Origin: JBLMYQ01 sp050260055
GTDB lineage: Bacteria; Bacillota; Clostridia; Acetivibrionales; UBA4821
Reading direction: 5' to 3'
Length of the DNA stretch: 64,000 nt
NCBI GenBank assembly: GCA_050260055.1
Contig: JBLNBO010000047.1
Location: forward strand, 62,001 to 126,000
Positions within the stretch are counted from its first letter, which is position 1, and every line of letters starts with the position of its first letter. Position numbers and translations under genes: made by a program. The notes beneath the pieces were generated by a model. The model made no database searches and was not told the DNA's origin. It saw nothing but the letters and a program-made list of their open reading frames with translations. This document shows, one piece after another, positions 52,820 through 60,911 of this stretch.

Positions 52820-53010
52820 ATGTAAAATATGTTTCGCTTTCAGTGTGGGCAGACTGCCGGAGAAAGCGAATGTGCAGGAAAAGCGAACCGGCCTTCTGCA
52901 TCCACGCACCGTACTATGCTGGAGGGTTTGCTTATCACTATTACTAATGTGAATTTTGATAACTATGCCATAGAACATCAGATTGAAGCAGTATATATAG
53001 ATAAACGCAA
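52820..53010 (+). pseudogene. Remnant of hcp (hybrid-cluster protein), N-terminal pieces only
   Basis: After an AAGGGGG site, ATG is followed at once by TAA, then a frame reads MFRFQCGQTAGESECAGKA, which matches the conserved Hcp start (MFxFQCxQTAxxxxC). A second piece, LLITITNVNFDNYAIE, matches a later Hcp segment (LFTTITNxNFD). Most of the ~550-residue gene is missing. The neighbouring Crp, ferredoxin and cupin genes fit an original hcp operon. Confidence 0.75.
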
Positions 53011-53040
53011 AGAAGCTGTTTCTAAATGGAAACAGCTTCT
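53011..53040. terminator. 12-bp inverted repeat at the end of the hcp remnant
   Basis: AGAAGCTGTTTC and GAAACAGCTTCT around TAAATG form a perfect stem. It has no long T-run on either side. It marks the boundary between the hcp remnant and the duplicated element-end fragment. Confidence 0.5.
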
Positions 53041-53293
53041 TAAATTGAGAATTTTGAATATCTAATTTAAGATTCGAAATTTTCCTGTGAAAGATTATTC
53101 TGAAGACGGATTTTCATAATCTTCTGCCCTGAAAATTATTTAATTCATTAAAGTGCTAATAAGAGTAGATTGCGAAGATAACATCAGCCTATTCAAAAAT
53201 GCTGCTATGCTTGGTATTTCACGCTCTTATGTTTCGAGAATTGAAAAGAAAGCTATAAAGAAACTTAGTGAAGAACTGAAATTGGAAGGATAA
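53041..53293 (+). pseudogene. Degenerate second copy of the element right end and sigK 3' end
   Basis: 53041-53140 aligns with 50044-50160, the 3' half of the double-HTH gene, with many substitutions. 53155-53195 resembles the sigK segment IGVDREGNEISLF in degenerate form. 53200-53293 is identical over all 94 nt to the last 94 nt of sigK (50734-50827), including the stop. The att site and most of both genes are deleted. This is a remnant of rearrangement or of an earlier element at this locus. Confidence 0.88.
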
Positions 53294-53334
53294 GCAATAG
53301 AAACCCAAAGATTAGTCAATAATGAATATTTTAG

Positions 53335-53363
53335 TTGTAAAATTAACCAAAATGGGGTAAAAT
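53335..53363 (+). promoter_or_regulatory. Sigma-A-like promoter for the PilZ pair
   Basis: TTGTAA, a 17-nt spacer and TAAAAT, about 40 nt upstream of the first PilZ gene. Confidence 0.55.
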
Positions 53364-53408
53364 ATTTTATGAGTATATAATTTACCTACATTATTTTGGG
53401 AGGCAAAA

Positions 53409-53771
53409 ATGAATATTCAAAGGAAAGAAACAAGGCTCGAAACGCAGCTAAGTTCTAGTATAAAAGGGATTGACGAAATTAAAAGACATTTTTGCATTAT
53501 TAGAAATGTAAGTAAAAAAGGAGTATTTCTAACTGCTAAAACACCTTTTGTTATTGGACAAACAGTAGAATGTATTATTGCCTTCGAGGATAAGAGAATT
53601 ACTTTTGTTGGAGATGTGAGAAGGGTTGGACAAAACGAATTAGGTGTCGAAGGTTACGGAATTGAAATAATAGAAATATCAGAAGCTGATGATAAAATTT
53701 TAGAAGAGTTTATAGACGCTGGATACCTTCCGCTTGTTAATGATATGAATGCATATAAACATATTGAGTAG
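53409..53771 (+). CDS. PilZ domain protein
   Basis: 120 residues, a single PilZ domain. The c-di-GMP motifs RKETR (5-9) and NVSKKGVFL (about 36-44) are both present, so ligand binding is likely. GYGIEIIEIS closes the barrel. It sits 13 nt before a PilZ-AAA+ fusion in one operon and may share its signal. TTGGGAGG precedes the ATG. Confidence 0.88.
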   Translation: MNIQRKETRLETQLSSSIKGIDEIKRHFCIIRNVSKKGVFLTAKTPFVIGQTVECIIAFEDKRITFVGDVRRVGQNELGVEGYGIEIIEISEADDKILEEFIDAGYLPLVNDMNAYKHIE

Positions 53772-53784
53772 GAGATGTTGAAGT

Positions 53785-54762
53785 ATGATAGTTCTTCAAG
53801 AACAAAGAAACAACCCAAGACTTAATACATATCTTGGTTCAAGTATTAAGGATGATAGTAATGAGAAAAGGACTTTTTCTATTACTAGGAATCTTAGTAA
53901 TACTGGTGTTTATCTTACAACAAAAAAGCAGTTTGATTATGGGAGTGTAATTGATTGTACGGTATCTCTAGATGATGACGCTATCAATTTTTCTGGAGAA
54001 ATAGTAAGGACGATTGAAGAAGGCCCATACTTTGGATATGGCGTTCATATATCATCAATTGAAGAAGAAGATCAGAAAAAGCTTGTGGAGTATGTAGATG
54101 CAGGTTTTAATAATAAAATTACATCTCTCGAGCCAGTTTATAATTCTGATTCATATACACAAAGTGGAATTTCGCAAAATGATGGGTTTGCATATGATAT
54201 TGATTATATTAAGACTGATGGAAAAGAAAGCAGGCTTGTTCAGGCTAACTTTCCATTTAATGCTTCGATAGATAGATATGATTTTACATACCAAGCACCA
54301 ATGGTTAAGGGACAAATCGATGATTTGCTAACAATGAAGTGGGTAGAAGAAACTAATAATGTTATTTTATTTGGACCAACTGGCTCCGGAAAGACGCATA
54401 TAGCTGTAGCTCTTGGCAGTGAGGCAATTGAAAATGGATATAAGGTTAGTTTTGCTACAATGAGTGAACTGCTAAGTCTTTTAAAGACAGAGGCTGTTTC
54501 TGCAGACAGTATGTTTAAGCTCAGTAAAATATTCGAATCCAGGGTTCTTATTTTAGACGAGGTAGGATATCATCCAATTTCAAAGCAAGAAGCCAATATG
54601 TTGTTCCAGTTTATTAGCAAGGTATATGGAAAGACATCACTGCTAATGACAACAGACCTTACATATGAACAACTAAAAGAAGCAATTGGAGATTCTACAG
54701 TGAGCAATCTGATATTAAATAAGCTTTCACATAGTATATGGCTTAGAAGTTTAGTAAACTAA
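53785..54762 (+). CDS. PilZ domain fused to an IstB-like AAA+ ATPase
   Basis: 325 residues. The PilZ domain (about 1-108) has RNNPR (8-12) and NLSNTGVYL (36-44), the c-di-GMP-binding pattern. A linker leads to an IstB/DnaC-like ATPase from about 160: RYDFTYQ, Walker A GPTGSGKT (197-204), SFATMSELLSLL, Walker B LILDEV (255-260) and MTTDLTYEQL. IstB proteins help IS21-type transposases, but no istA or IS ends are present, so the ATPase appears domesticated. The domain order suggests c-di-GMP control of a DNA-remodelling ATPase. Function is unknown. Confidence 0.85.
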   Translation: MIVLQEQRNNPRLNTYLGSSIKDDSNEKRTFSITRNLSNTGVYLTTKKQFDYGSVIDCTVSLDDDAINFSGEIVRTIEEGPYFGYGVHISSIEEEDQKKLVEYVDAGFNNKITSLEPVYNSDSYTQSGISQNDGFAYDIDYIKTDGKESRLVQANFPFNASIDRYDFTYQAPMVKGQIDDLLTMKWVEETNNVILFGPTGSGKTHIAVALGSEAIENGYKVSFATMSELLSLLKTEAVSADSMFKLSKIFESRVLILDEVGYHPISKQEANMLFQFISKVYGKTSLLMTTDLTYEQLKEAIGDSTVSNLILNKLSHSIWLRSLVN

Positions 54763-54787
54763 CATTATATAGATAAAATTGTTTTGT

Positions 54788-54820
54788 AAAGGGTCTATTG
54801 TAGGCCCTTTTTATTTTATT
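54788..54820 (+). terminator. Intrinsic terminator of the PilZ operon
   Basis: AAAGGGTC and GGCCCTTT (one G-U) around a 7-nt loop, followed by TTATTTTATTT. Confidence 0.8.
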
Positions 54821-54964
54821 TAAATTTATATTGATTGAGGTTCTTTATAGTGTATGGAATTTTGCCGCAGAGTCTTACTATAACTATATTTTTTATTTTC
54901 TAATCATAAAAAAGTATTAAAATAAACATGTGGAAATAGTTAACATAAAAATCTCATTAAGTAC

Positions 54965-54993
54965 TTGTAAAAAACCAACAAATGGTATAAAAT
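54965..54993 (+). promoter_or_regulatory. Sigma-A-like promoter for glgB
   Basis: TTGTAA, a 17-nt spacer and TAAAAT, about 80 nt upstream of the glgB ATG. No other structure seen in the 250 bases between terminator and gene. Confidence 0.55.
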
Positions 54994-55073
54994 ATCAACG
55001 CGAAAGATATCAATGGATTAACAAGTAGACATAATATTTTTGATAATTGATAATAAGGAGGAAGAAATTCTTA

Positions 55074-57365
55074 ATGAAAGGTACCTTAACGACAAAGGAA
55101 ATCAACAGTATAATCAACGCGGACAACCGAGATCCTTTTGCGATTCTTGGAATGCATCAGGTTGAGATTAAAGAATCAAAAGACGAAACAAAAAAGGATA
55201 AAAATGATAAGGCAGCTGCCAAAGCAAAAAAAGAAGAATCTCTTAGCAAGTCAGCAAAGAGAATTGTTGTTAGAGCCTTCATACCTAACGCTGAAGAAAT
55301 TTCGGTTGTAGATTTAGAAAACAATACAAAAAAATATAAGATGGACAAGATAGCCAAAGAAGGACTATTTGAAGTAATTATTCCTAACAGAAAAGTATTC
55401 TTTAAATATTTATTAGAAACTAAATATGACAGTGGATATATAGAACAGATTAGTGATCCGTATAGTTTTTGGACGATTTTTTCTGAATATGATTTATATC
55501 TTTTTAATGAAGGAAACCATCATAAGATATATGAAGCAATGGGTGCCCATATTCGCGAAATCGATGGGGTAAAAGGAGTTCATTTTTCTGTGTGGGCGCC
55601 AACGGCAAGGCGCGTAAGTGTTGTAGGGGATTTTAATCACTGGGATGGCAGAAAACATCAGATGAGAAGCATAGGAAGTTCTGGTGTATGGGAGATATTT
55701 ATACCTAATTCTAAGCAGGGAGAAGTGTATAAGTATGAAATAAAGTCCCAAAAAGGGGATATTGTACTTAAGGCTGACCCTTATGCATTTTATGCAGAAT
55801 TGAAGCCAAAGACCGCATCAATCGTTTATGACATAAACAATTATAAATGGAATGATGAGAAATGGATTGAAAAAAGAAGGAAAAACAATAATTTTGAACA
55901 GCCAGTTTCAATTTACGAGGTTCATCTTGGTTCCTGGAAAAAGAAGACTGCAGACGAAGACAGCTACTATTCATATAGGGAGCTTGCAGACGAATTGGTA
56001 AGTTATGCAAAAGAAATGGGTTATACCCATCTTGAACTTTTGCCAGTTATGGAGCATCCTTTTGATGGTTCATGGGGTTACCAGTTGACAGGATATTATG
56101 CTGCTACAAGCAGATATGGAACTCCTGAAGATTTCATGTATTTTGTTGACGTTTGCCATCAGAACAATATTGGAGTTCTTGTTGATTGGGTTCCGGCGCA
56201 TTTTCCTAAAGATGCTTTTGGATTAGCAAGATTTGATGGAACTGCACTTTATGAACATGCACATCCGATGCAGGGAGAGCACCCAGATTGGGGAACATTA
56301 ATATTCAACTTTGGAAGAAACGAAGTCCGGAATTTCTTGGTTTCAAATGCTGTATTCTGGTTTGATAAATACCATATCGACGGCTTGAGGGTTGATGCTG
56401 TTGCTTCTATGCTTTATCTGGACTATGGTAAGAAAGACGGAGAATGGATATGCAATAAGTGGGGCGGAAGAGAAAATATTGAAGCTATTGAGTTTATGCG
56501 TCAAATGAACAGTGCGGTTTATCAATACTTCCCAGGCATAATGATGATTGCTGAAGAATCTACCTCTTGGGCTATGGTATGTAAGCCACCTCATGTTGGC
56601 GGCCTGGGTTTTGGTTACAAGTGGAATATGGGATGGATGAATGATTTTCTAAGATATATGAGTAAAGACCCGGTTTATAGAAAATATCACCATAATAATA
56701 TTACTTTTTCAATTTGCTATGCTTTTTCTGAAAATTTCATACTTGTATTATCACATGATGAGGTTGTTCATGGTAAATGTTCAATGCTTAATAAGATGCC
56801 GGGTGATTATTGGCAGAAGTTCGCAAATCTAAGGACTGCTTATGGCTTTATGTATGGCCATCCAGGTAAGAAATTATTATTTATGGGTGGAGAGTTTGGA
56901 CAATTCATTGAATGGGATTACCATAAAGGCCTTGATTGGCATTTGCTTGATTACGAGAAACATAAGAAAATGCAGGATTATGTTAGAGATTTAAACAAAC
57001 TGTATCTTAGCGAAAAATGTTTATGGGAACTTGACTTTAATGCAGAAGGATTTGAATGGATAGATTGCCATGATGCAGATCATGGAGTAATTTCTTTTGT
57101 AAGGAAGGCAAAAGATTGGAAAGATATGCTGATGTTTGTCTGCAACTTTACTCCTGTGGTTTATAATGGATATAGGATAGGGGTCCCGATGCCGGGTTAT
57201 TATAAAGAAGTTATGAATAGTGATTCTGAAATCTATGGCGGAAGCGGGCAAGGAAATGCAGGAGGAGTAAATTCTCAAGAATACCAATGGCAGGGAAGGC
57301 AGCATTCGGTTGAACTAACCATACCGCCGCTTGGAATGCTTGTTCTAAAACCTGAGGTAAAATGA
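55074..57365 (+). CDS. glgB: 1,4-alpha-glucan (glycogen) branching enzyme GlgB
   Basis: 763 residues. An N-terminal CBM48-type domain leads to a GH13 barrel with GLRVDAVASMLYLDYG (nucleophile Asp), MMIAEESTSW (acid/base Glu) and LSHDEVVHGK. The C-terminal beta domain ends PPLGMLVLKPE. It makes alpha-1,6 branches in glycogen. Unusually, a lysine/glutamate-rich insertion of about 45 residues (about 30-75) interrupts the first domain. ATG 55074 follows AAGGAGGAAG. No other glycogen genes are adjacent. Confidence 0.94.
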   Translation: MKGTLTTKEINSIINADNRDPFAILGMHQVEIKESKDETKKDKNDKAAAKAKKEESLSKSAKRIVVRAFIPNAEEISVVDLENNTKKYKMDKIAKEGLFEVIIPNRKVFFKYLLETKYDSGYIEQISDPYSFWTIFSEYDLYLFNEGNHHKIYEAMGAHIREIDGVKGVHFSVWAPTARRVSVVGDFNHWDGRKHQMRSIGSSGVWEIFIPNSKQGEVYKYEIKSQKGDIVLKADPYAFYAELKPKTASIVYDINNYKWNDEKWIEKRRKNNNFEQPVSIYEVHLGSWKKKTADEDSYYSYRELADELVSYAKEMGYTHLELLPVMEHPFDGSWGYQLTGYYAATSRYGTPEDFMYFVDVCHQNNIGVLVDWVPAHFPKDAFGLARFDGTALYEHAHPMQGEHPDWGTLIFNFGRNEVRNFLVSNAVFWFDKYHIDGLRVDAVASMLYLDYGKKDGEWICNKWGGRENIEAIEFMRQMNSAVYQYFPGIMMIAEESTSWAMVCKPPHVGGLGFGYKWNMGWMNDFLRYMSKDPVYRKYHHNNITFSICYAFSENFILVLSHDEVVHGKCSMLNKMPGDYWQKFANLRTAYGFMYGHPGKKLLFMGGEFGQFIEWDYHKGLDWHLLDYEKHKKMQDYVRDLNKLYLSEKCLWELDFNAEGFEWIDCHDADHGVISFVRKAKDWKDMLMFVCNFTPVVYNGYRIGVPMPGYYKEVMNSDSEIYGGSGQGNAGGVNSQEYQWQGRQHSVELTIPPLGMLVLKPEVK

Positions 57366-57384
57366 TTTTTTCTATCTATTCTTT

Positions 57385-57413
57385 TTGACATTTATATAGT
57401 TCTGTGGTAAAAT
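57385..57413 (+). promoter_or_regulatory. Strong sigma-A promoter for carD
   Basis: Consensus TTGACA (57385-57390), a 17-nt spacer and TAAAAT (57408-57413). Predicted start about 85 nt before carD. Confidence 0.75.
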
Positions 57414-57507
57414 GGAAGAGCAGTTAGATTTAAATCACGATAAAAATAAAGGCTTGGTTCAATATTATGTATTCATATAGAGTACTGTTTTGAGGGAGGT
57501 AATTATT

Positions 57508-58014
57508 ATGTTTAGTGTAGGAGATAAAATTGTATATCCGATGCATGGTGCAGGCGTTATAGAATCTATCGAGGAAAAGGAAATACTCGGTCAGAAGCAG
57601 AAGTATTATGTTATGAAAATGCCTGTAGGTGATATTAAAGTAATGATTCCGACAAACAATGCCAGAGATATCGGTATAAGAGAAGTTATTGATAAGAAGA
57701 AAGCATCAGAGGTTCTTGTTTCTTTAGACAACGGCTATAGTTACATGAATACTAATTGGAATAAAAGATACAGAGAAAATATGGAAAAAATAAAAAGCGG
57801 AAATATATTCGAAGTTGCAGATGTTGTTAAGAACCTGGCACATAGAGATAAGGAAAAGGGACTTTCAACCGGGGAAAGAAAAATGCTTAACAATGCAAGG
57901 CAGATTTTAATAAGTGAATTGGTTCTTGCTAATGAAATGCCGCAAACTGAGGTGGAACAGGTAATAAATGATAAACTAAACAGCATTGTTGATTTAATGT
58001 CTGAAATTAATTAA
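57508..58014 (+). CDS. carD: CarD family transcription regulator
   Basis: 168 residues. The N-terminal RNA-polymerase-interacting Tudor-like domain reads FSVGDKIVYPMHGAGVIESIEEKEILGQKQKYYVMKM. The helical C-terminal domain has WNKRYRENMEKIKSGN and LSTGERKMLNNARQILISEL. CarD stabilises open promoter complexes. ATG 57508 follows GGGAGG; an in-frame TTG at 57490 is upstream of that site. It precedes ispD, as in many Clostridia. Confidence 0.92.
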   Translation: MFSVGDKIVYPMHGAGVIESIEEKEILGQKQKYYVMKMPVGDIKVMIPTNNARDIGIREVIDKKKASEVLVSLDNGYSYMNTNWNKRYRENMEKIKSGNIFEVADVVKNLAHRDKEKGLSTGERKMLNNARQILISELVLANEMPQTEVEQVINDKLNSIVDLMSEIN

Positions 58015-58035
58015 TTAACTTAACAAAGATTTTTA

Positions 58036-58075
58036 AATAATACCTTTTACTATTTATTAGTAAAAGGTATTATAT
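58036..58075 (+). terminator. Hairpin between carD and ispD
   Basis: A 14- to 16-bp perfect AT-rich stem (AATACCTTTTACTA / TAGTAAAAGGTATT, loop TTTAT). The T-run is weak, so termination may be partial. Confidence 0.6.
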
Positions 58076-58108
58076 TATTGTCAAAAAATTTATGGAGGTA
58101 ATACTAAA

Positions 58109-58864
58109 ATGAGTCTTGAAATTTTAGAAGAAGTTGCTCCATATAAAATTAAAATTTCAAAGAGAGCATTCTGTAGTGCAGTAGTTGTAGCTGGCGGCAA
58201 GGGCACAAGGATGGAGTCAAGTATAAACAAGGTTTTTATGGACATTGCAGGAAAACAGGCTATTGTAAGGGTTCTCGAAACATTCGAGGAAAATGAATTT
58301 ATAAATGAAATAATTCTAGTTGCCAGCCAAAGGGATATAGATTACTGTAAGAAGCAATTTGCAAACAAAGCAGAATATCAGAAGATTAAGGAGATAGTTG
58401 TAGGAGGAAAGAGACGGCAGGATTCAGTTTCAAATGGATTAAAGATGGTATCAGACCAAGCGGAGATGATACTAGTTCATGATGGTGCAAGGCCTCTTGT
58501 AACACATGATATTATAGATCGAAGTATTGAGGGAGCTTTGAGATATGGTGCCGTTACTACAGCGGTTCCGGTAAAAGATACAATAAAAGTAGCAGATAAA
58601 GATGGATTTATTTGCGAAACGCCAGAAAGGAAAAAGTTATGGTCAGTGCAAACCCCGCAAGTTTTTAGGAAGGAATTATTGATACAAGCATATAAGAATG
58701 CTGAAGATTCTGATATAGAGGCGACCGATGATGCCATGCTTGCCGAAAGGCTGGGACATAAAATTAAGCTTATTGAAGGAAACTATGAGAATATAAAGAT
58801 TACGACACCGGAAGATATTGCGATAGCTGAGGCGATTATTAGATATAGGGAGAAGGAATACTAA
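58109..58864 (+). CDS. ispD: 2-C-methyl-D-erythritol 4-phosphate cytidylyltransferase IspD
   Basis: 251 residues. SAVVVAGGKGTRMESSINKVFMDIAGKQAIVR is the nucleotidyltransferase signature; VGGKRRQDSVSNGL and VHDGARPLVT are conserved IspD motifs, as are TAVPVKDTIK and WSVQTPQVF. It performs the third step of the non-mevalonate isoprenoid pathway. It has an N-terminal extension of about 20 residues. TATGGAGG precedes the ATG. ispF follows 15 nt after. Confidence 0.95.
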   Translation: MSLEILEEVAPYKIKISKRAFCSAVVVAGGKGTRMESSINKVFMDIAGKQAIVRVLETFEENEFINEIILVASQRDIDYCKKQFANKAEYQKIKEIVVGGKRRQDSVSNGLKMVSDQAEMILVHDGARPLVTHDIIDRSIEGALRYGAVTTAVPVKDTIKVADKDGFICETPERKKLWSVQTPQVFRKELLIQAYKNAEDSDIEATDDAMLAERLGHKIKLIEGNYENIKITTPEDIAIAEAIIRYREKEY

Positions 58865-58879
58865 ACCGGAGGTTCTATC

Positions 58880-59371
58880 ATGCGCGTAGGATTTGGTTAT
58901 GATGTACATAAATTAGTTCCGGACAGAAAGCTTATTCTTGGAGGCGTTGAGATTCCTTATGAGAAAGGGCTTTTAGGCCATTCGGATGCAGATGTTCTTG
59001 TACATGCAATTATGGATGCACTATTAGGGTCGGCAGGAATGGGGGATATTGGTATTCATTTCCCGGATACTGATGATTCATATAAGGGCATCTCTAGCAT
59101 GATATTATTAGAGATTGTAAATGAAAAATTGAATAAGAAAGGATATGTTCTTGGAAACATAGATTCGACAATTGTTGCACAGGAACCAAAACTTGCAGAA
59201 TATATACCCAAGATGGTATCAAATATTGTAGAAGTGTTGAAAATAGATAAAGAACAAGTTAATATAAAAGCCACAACTACTGAAGGATTGGGTTTCGAAG
59301 GGAAGAAAGAAGGAATATCTGCATATGCAGCGGCATGTGTCATAAAGATTCGGGAAGGGGATAAGTCTTGA
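58880..59371 (+). CDS. ispF: 2-C-methyl-D-erythritol 2,4-cyclodiphosphate synthase IspF
   Basis: 163 residues, typical length. Starts MRVGFGYDVHKL with the metal-binding DVH motif; HSDADVLVHAIMDALLGSAGMGDIGIHFPDTD and KATTTEGLGFEGKKEGI are family signatures. It acts in the same isoprenoid pathway as ispD. The TGA stop overlaps the TTG start of miaB. Confidence 0.96.
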   Translation: MRVGFGYDVHKLVPDRKLILGGVEIPYEKGLLGHSDADVLVHAIMDALLGSAGMGDIGIHFPDTDDSYKGISSMILLEIVNEKLNKKGYVLGNIDSTIVAQEPKLAEYIPKMVSNIVEVLKIDKEQVNIKATTTEGLGFEGKKEGISAYAAACVIKIREGDKS

Positions 59372-60840
59372 AAAGGGAAAATACCATAAAGGTTGAACAA
59401 CATGAGATAGAAGTTCAGAAGGGCTTTATAAAGAAAATAAAAGAATTTAAAAATAAGAAGAAATTTATTGTTAACACATTTGGATGTCAGATGAGCGAAA
59501 GTGATGGAGAAAAATTCAGAGGAATGCTGACAGATATGGGATACGAGCCTGCTGATAAAGCAGAAGAAGCAGATGTAATTGTTTTTAATACCTGCTGTGT
59601 TCGTGAACATGCTGAGGAAAAGATATTTAGTCATCTTGGTAATCTCAAAGGCTTAAAGGAAATTAAGAAAGACTTGGTTATTGCATTTGGTGGATGTATG
59701 GCGCAACAGCCTAAAGTTGTTGAGAAGATAAAAAAAAGTTATAGGCATGTCGATATAATCCTTGGAACTCACAATGTATATAGATTCCCAGAGCTATTAT
59801 ATGAAGCGATTAACAGCCCTAAGATGATTTCAGAGATATGGGATATCGATGGAATAATACCTGAAGGGCTTCCAATTATGAGAAATGATGGATTAAAAGC
59901 CTGGGTAGATATAATGTATGGCTGCAATAATTTTTGTTCGTATTGTATTGTTCCATATGTAAGGGGAAGAGAAAGAAGCAGAAATCCTGAAGATATTTTA
60001 AGTGAGATTAACCAGCTTGTTTCCCAGGGATATAAAGAGGTAACGCTTCTCGGACAAAACGTAAACTCTTACGGGTTGGACCAAAAAGCAAAGTTTACAG
60101 TTGACAGTTTACAGTTGACAGTTGGAAAACAAGAAATGCCTAAAGGAGAGAACGTAGAAATATGTTATTTTCCGGACTTGCTTGAAGCGGTAAGTAAGAT
60201 TGATGGAATTGAAAGAATCAGATTTATGACTTCCAATCCAAAAGATTTTTCTGATAAATTAATTGAAGTAATGGTTAATAACCCTAAAATTTGTAGACAT
60301 GTTCATCTTCCATTCCAATCGGGGAGTACTAAGATTCTAGAAAAAATGAATAGAAAATATACAAAGGAGCAGTATCTAGAGCTTGCTGGAAAAATAAGAA
60401 AGGCCATGCCTAATGTTTCATTCACAAGCGATATAATTGTTGGTTTTCCCGGAGAGACAGAAGAAGATTTTGAAGATACGCTCGATGTGGTAAGAAAAAT
60501 AAGATTTGATCTTGTATATACCTTCTTGTATTCAAAAAGAGAAGGAACTCCTGCTGCAGTAATGGAAGACCAGATTGATGAAGAGTCAAAAAAGAATAGG
60601 TTCGACAGATTGCTTAATTTGGTATATAAAATAACTGAAGAAAATAATGAAAAAACGGTTGGTAGTATAGAAAAAGTATTAGTAGAAGGAATTAGCAGAA
60701 ACAATGAAGAATATTTAACTGGTAGAACAGATACTAATAAAATTGTTAATTTTCCCGGAGATATTTCTTTAACCGGAAAAATTGTAAAAGTCGAAATCAT
60801 ATCACAGCATTTGTGGTATCTAAAAGGAATCCTAGTATAA
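59368..60840 (+). CDS. miaB: tRNA-2-methylthio-N6-dimethylallyladenosine synthase MiaB
   Basis: 490 residues. The N-terminal methylthiotransferase domain (FIVNTFGCQMSESDGE, NTCCVREHAEEK, FGGCMAQ) supplies three Cys, and the radical-SAM motif is CNNFCSYC. The C-terminal TRAM domain follows. It adds the methylthio group at A37 of tRNAs. An insertion of about 25 residues near 240-268 is encoded by a small tandem repeat at 60094-60121. TTG start overlapping the ispF stop. Confidence 0.94.
   Translation: MKRENTIKVEQHEIEVQKGFIKKIKEFKNKKKFIVNTFGCQMSESDGEKFRGMLTDMGYEPADKAEEADVIVFNTCCVREHAEEKIFSHLGNLKGLKEIKKDLVIAFGGCMAQQPKVVEKIKKSYRHVDIILGTHNVYRFPELLYEAINSPKMISEIWDIDGIIPEGLPIMRNDGLKAWVDIMYGCNNFCSYCIVPYVRGRERSRNPEDILSEINQLVSQGYKEVTLLGQNVNSYGLDQKAKFTVDSLQLTVGKQEMPKGENVEICYFPDLLEAVSKIDGIERIRFMTSNPKDFSDKLIEVMVNNPKICRHVHLPFQSGSTKILEKMNRKYTKEQYLELAGKIRKAMPNVSFTSDIIVGFPGETEEDFEDTLDVVRKIRFDLVYTFLYSKREGTPAAVMEDQIDEESKKNRFDRLLNLVYKITEENNEKTVGSIEKVLVEGISRNNEEYLTGRTDTNKIVNFPGDISLTGKIVKVEIISQHLWYLKGILV
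60094..60121 (+). repeat. In-frame tandem repeat inside miaB
   Basis: TTTACAGTTGACAG occurs twice head to tail and is followed by a partial third unit (TTGG). It encodes FTVDSLQLTV, between LGQNVNSYG and the conserved FPDLLEAV, where most MiaB proteins have no such insert. It resembles mobile small repeats inserted without breaking the frame. Confidence 0.7.
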
Positions 60841-60911
60841 TAGGTTGTACCTTATATTTAGCTTCCCAAAATGGGCATTGTAGATAGAGATATATTTTAG
60901 GGGGAAAATTC

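Noticed and set aside
52829..53065. 78-residue frame as a functional small gene
   Set aside because: Its sequence is two disconnected Hcp segments, it has a stop codon directly after the expected start, and it runs into the duplicated fragment.
50464..53293. Two complete elements integrated in tandem
   Set aside because: The DNA after attR is functional sigK 3' sequence and host-type genes, not a second recombinase arm; only a short remnant of a second end is present.
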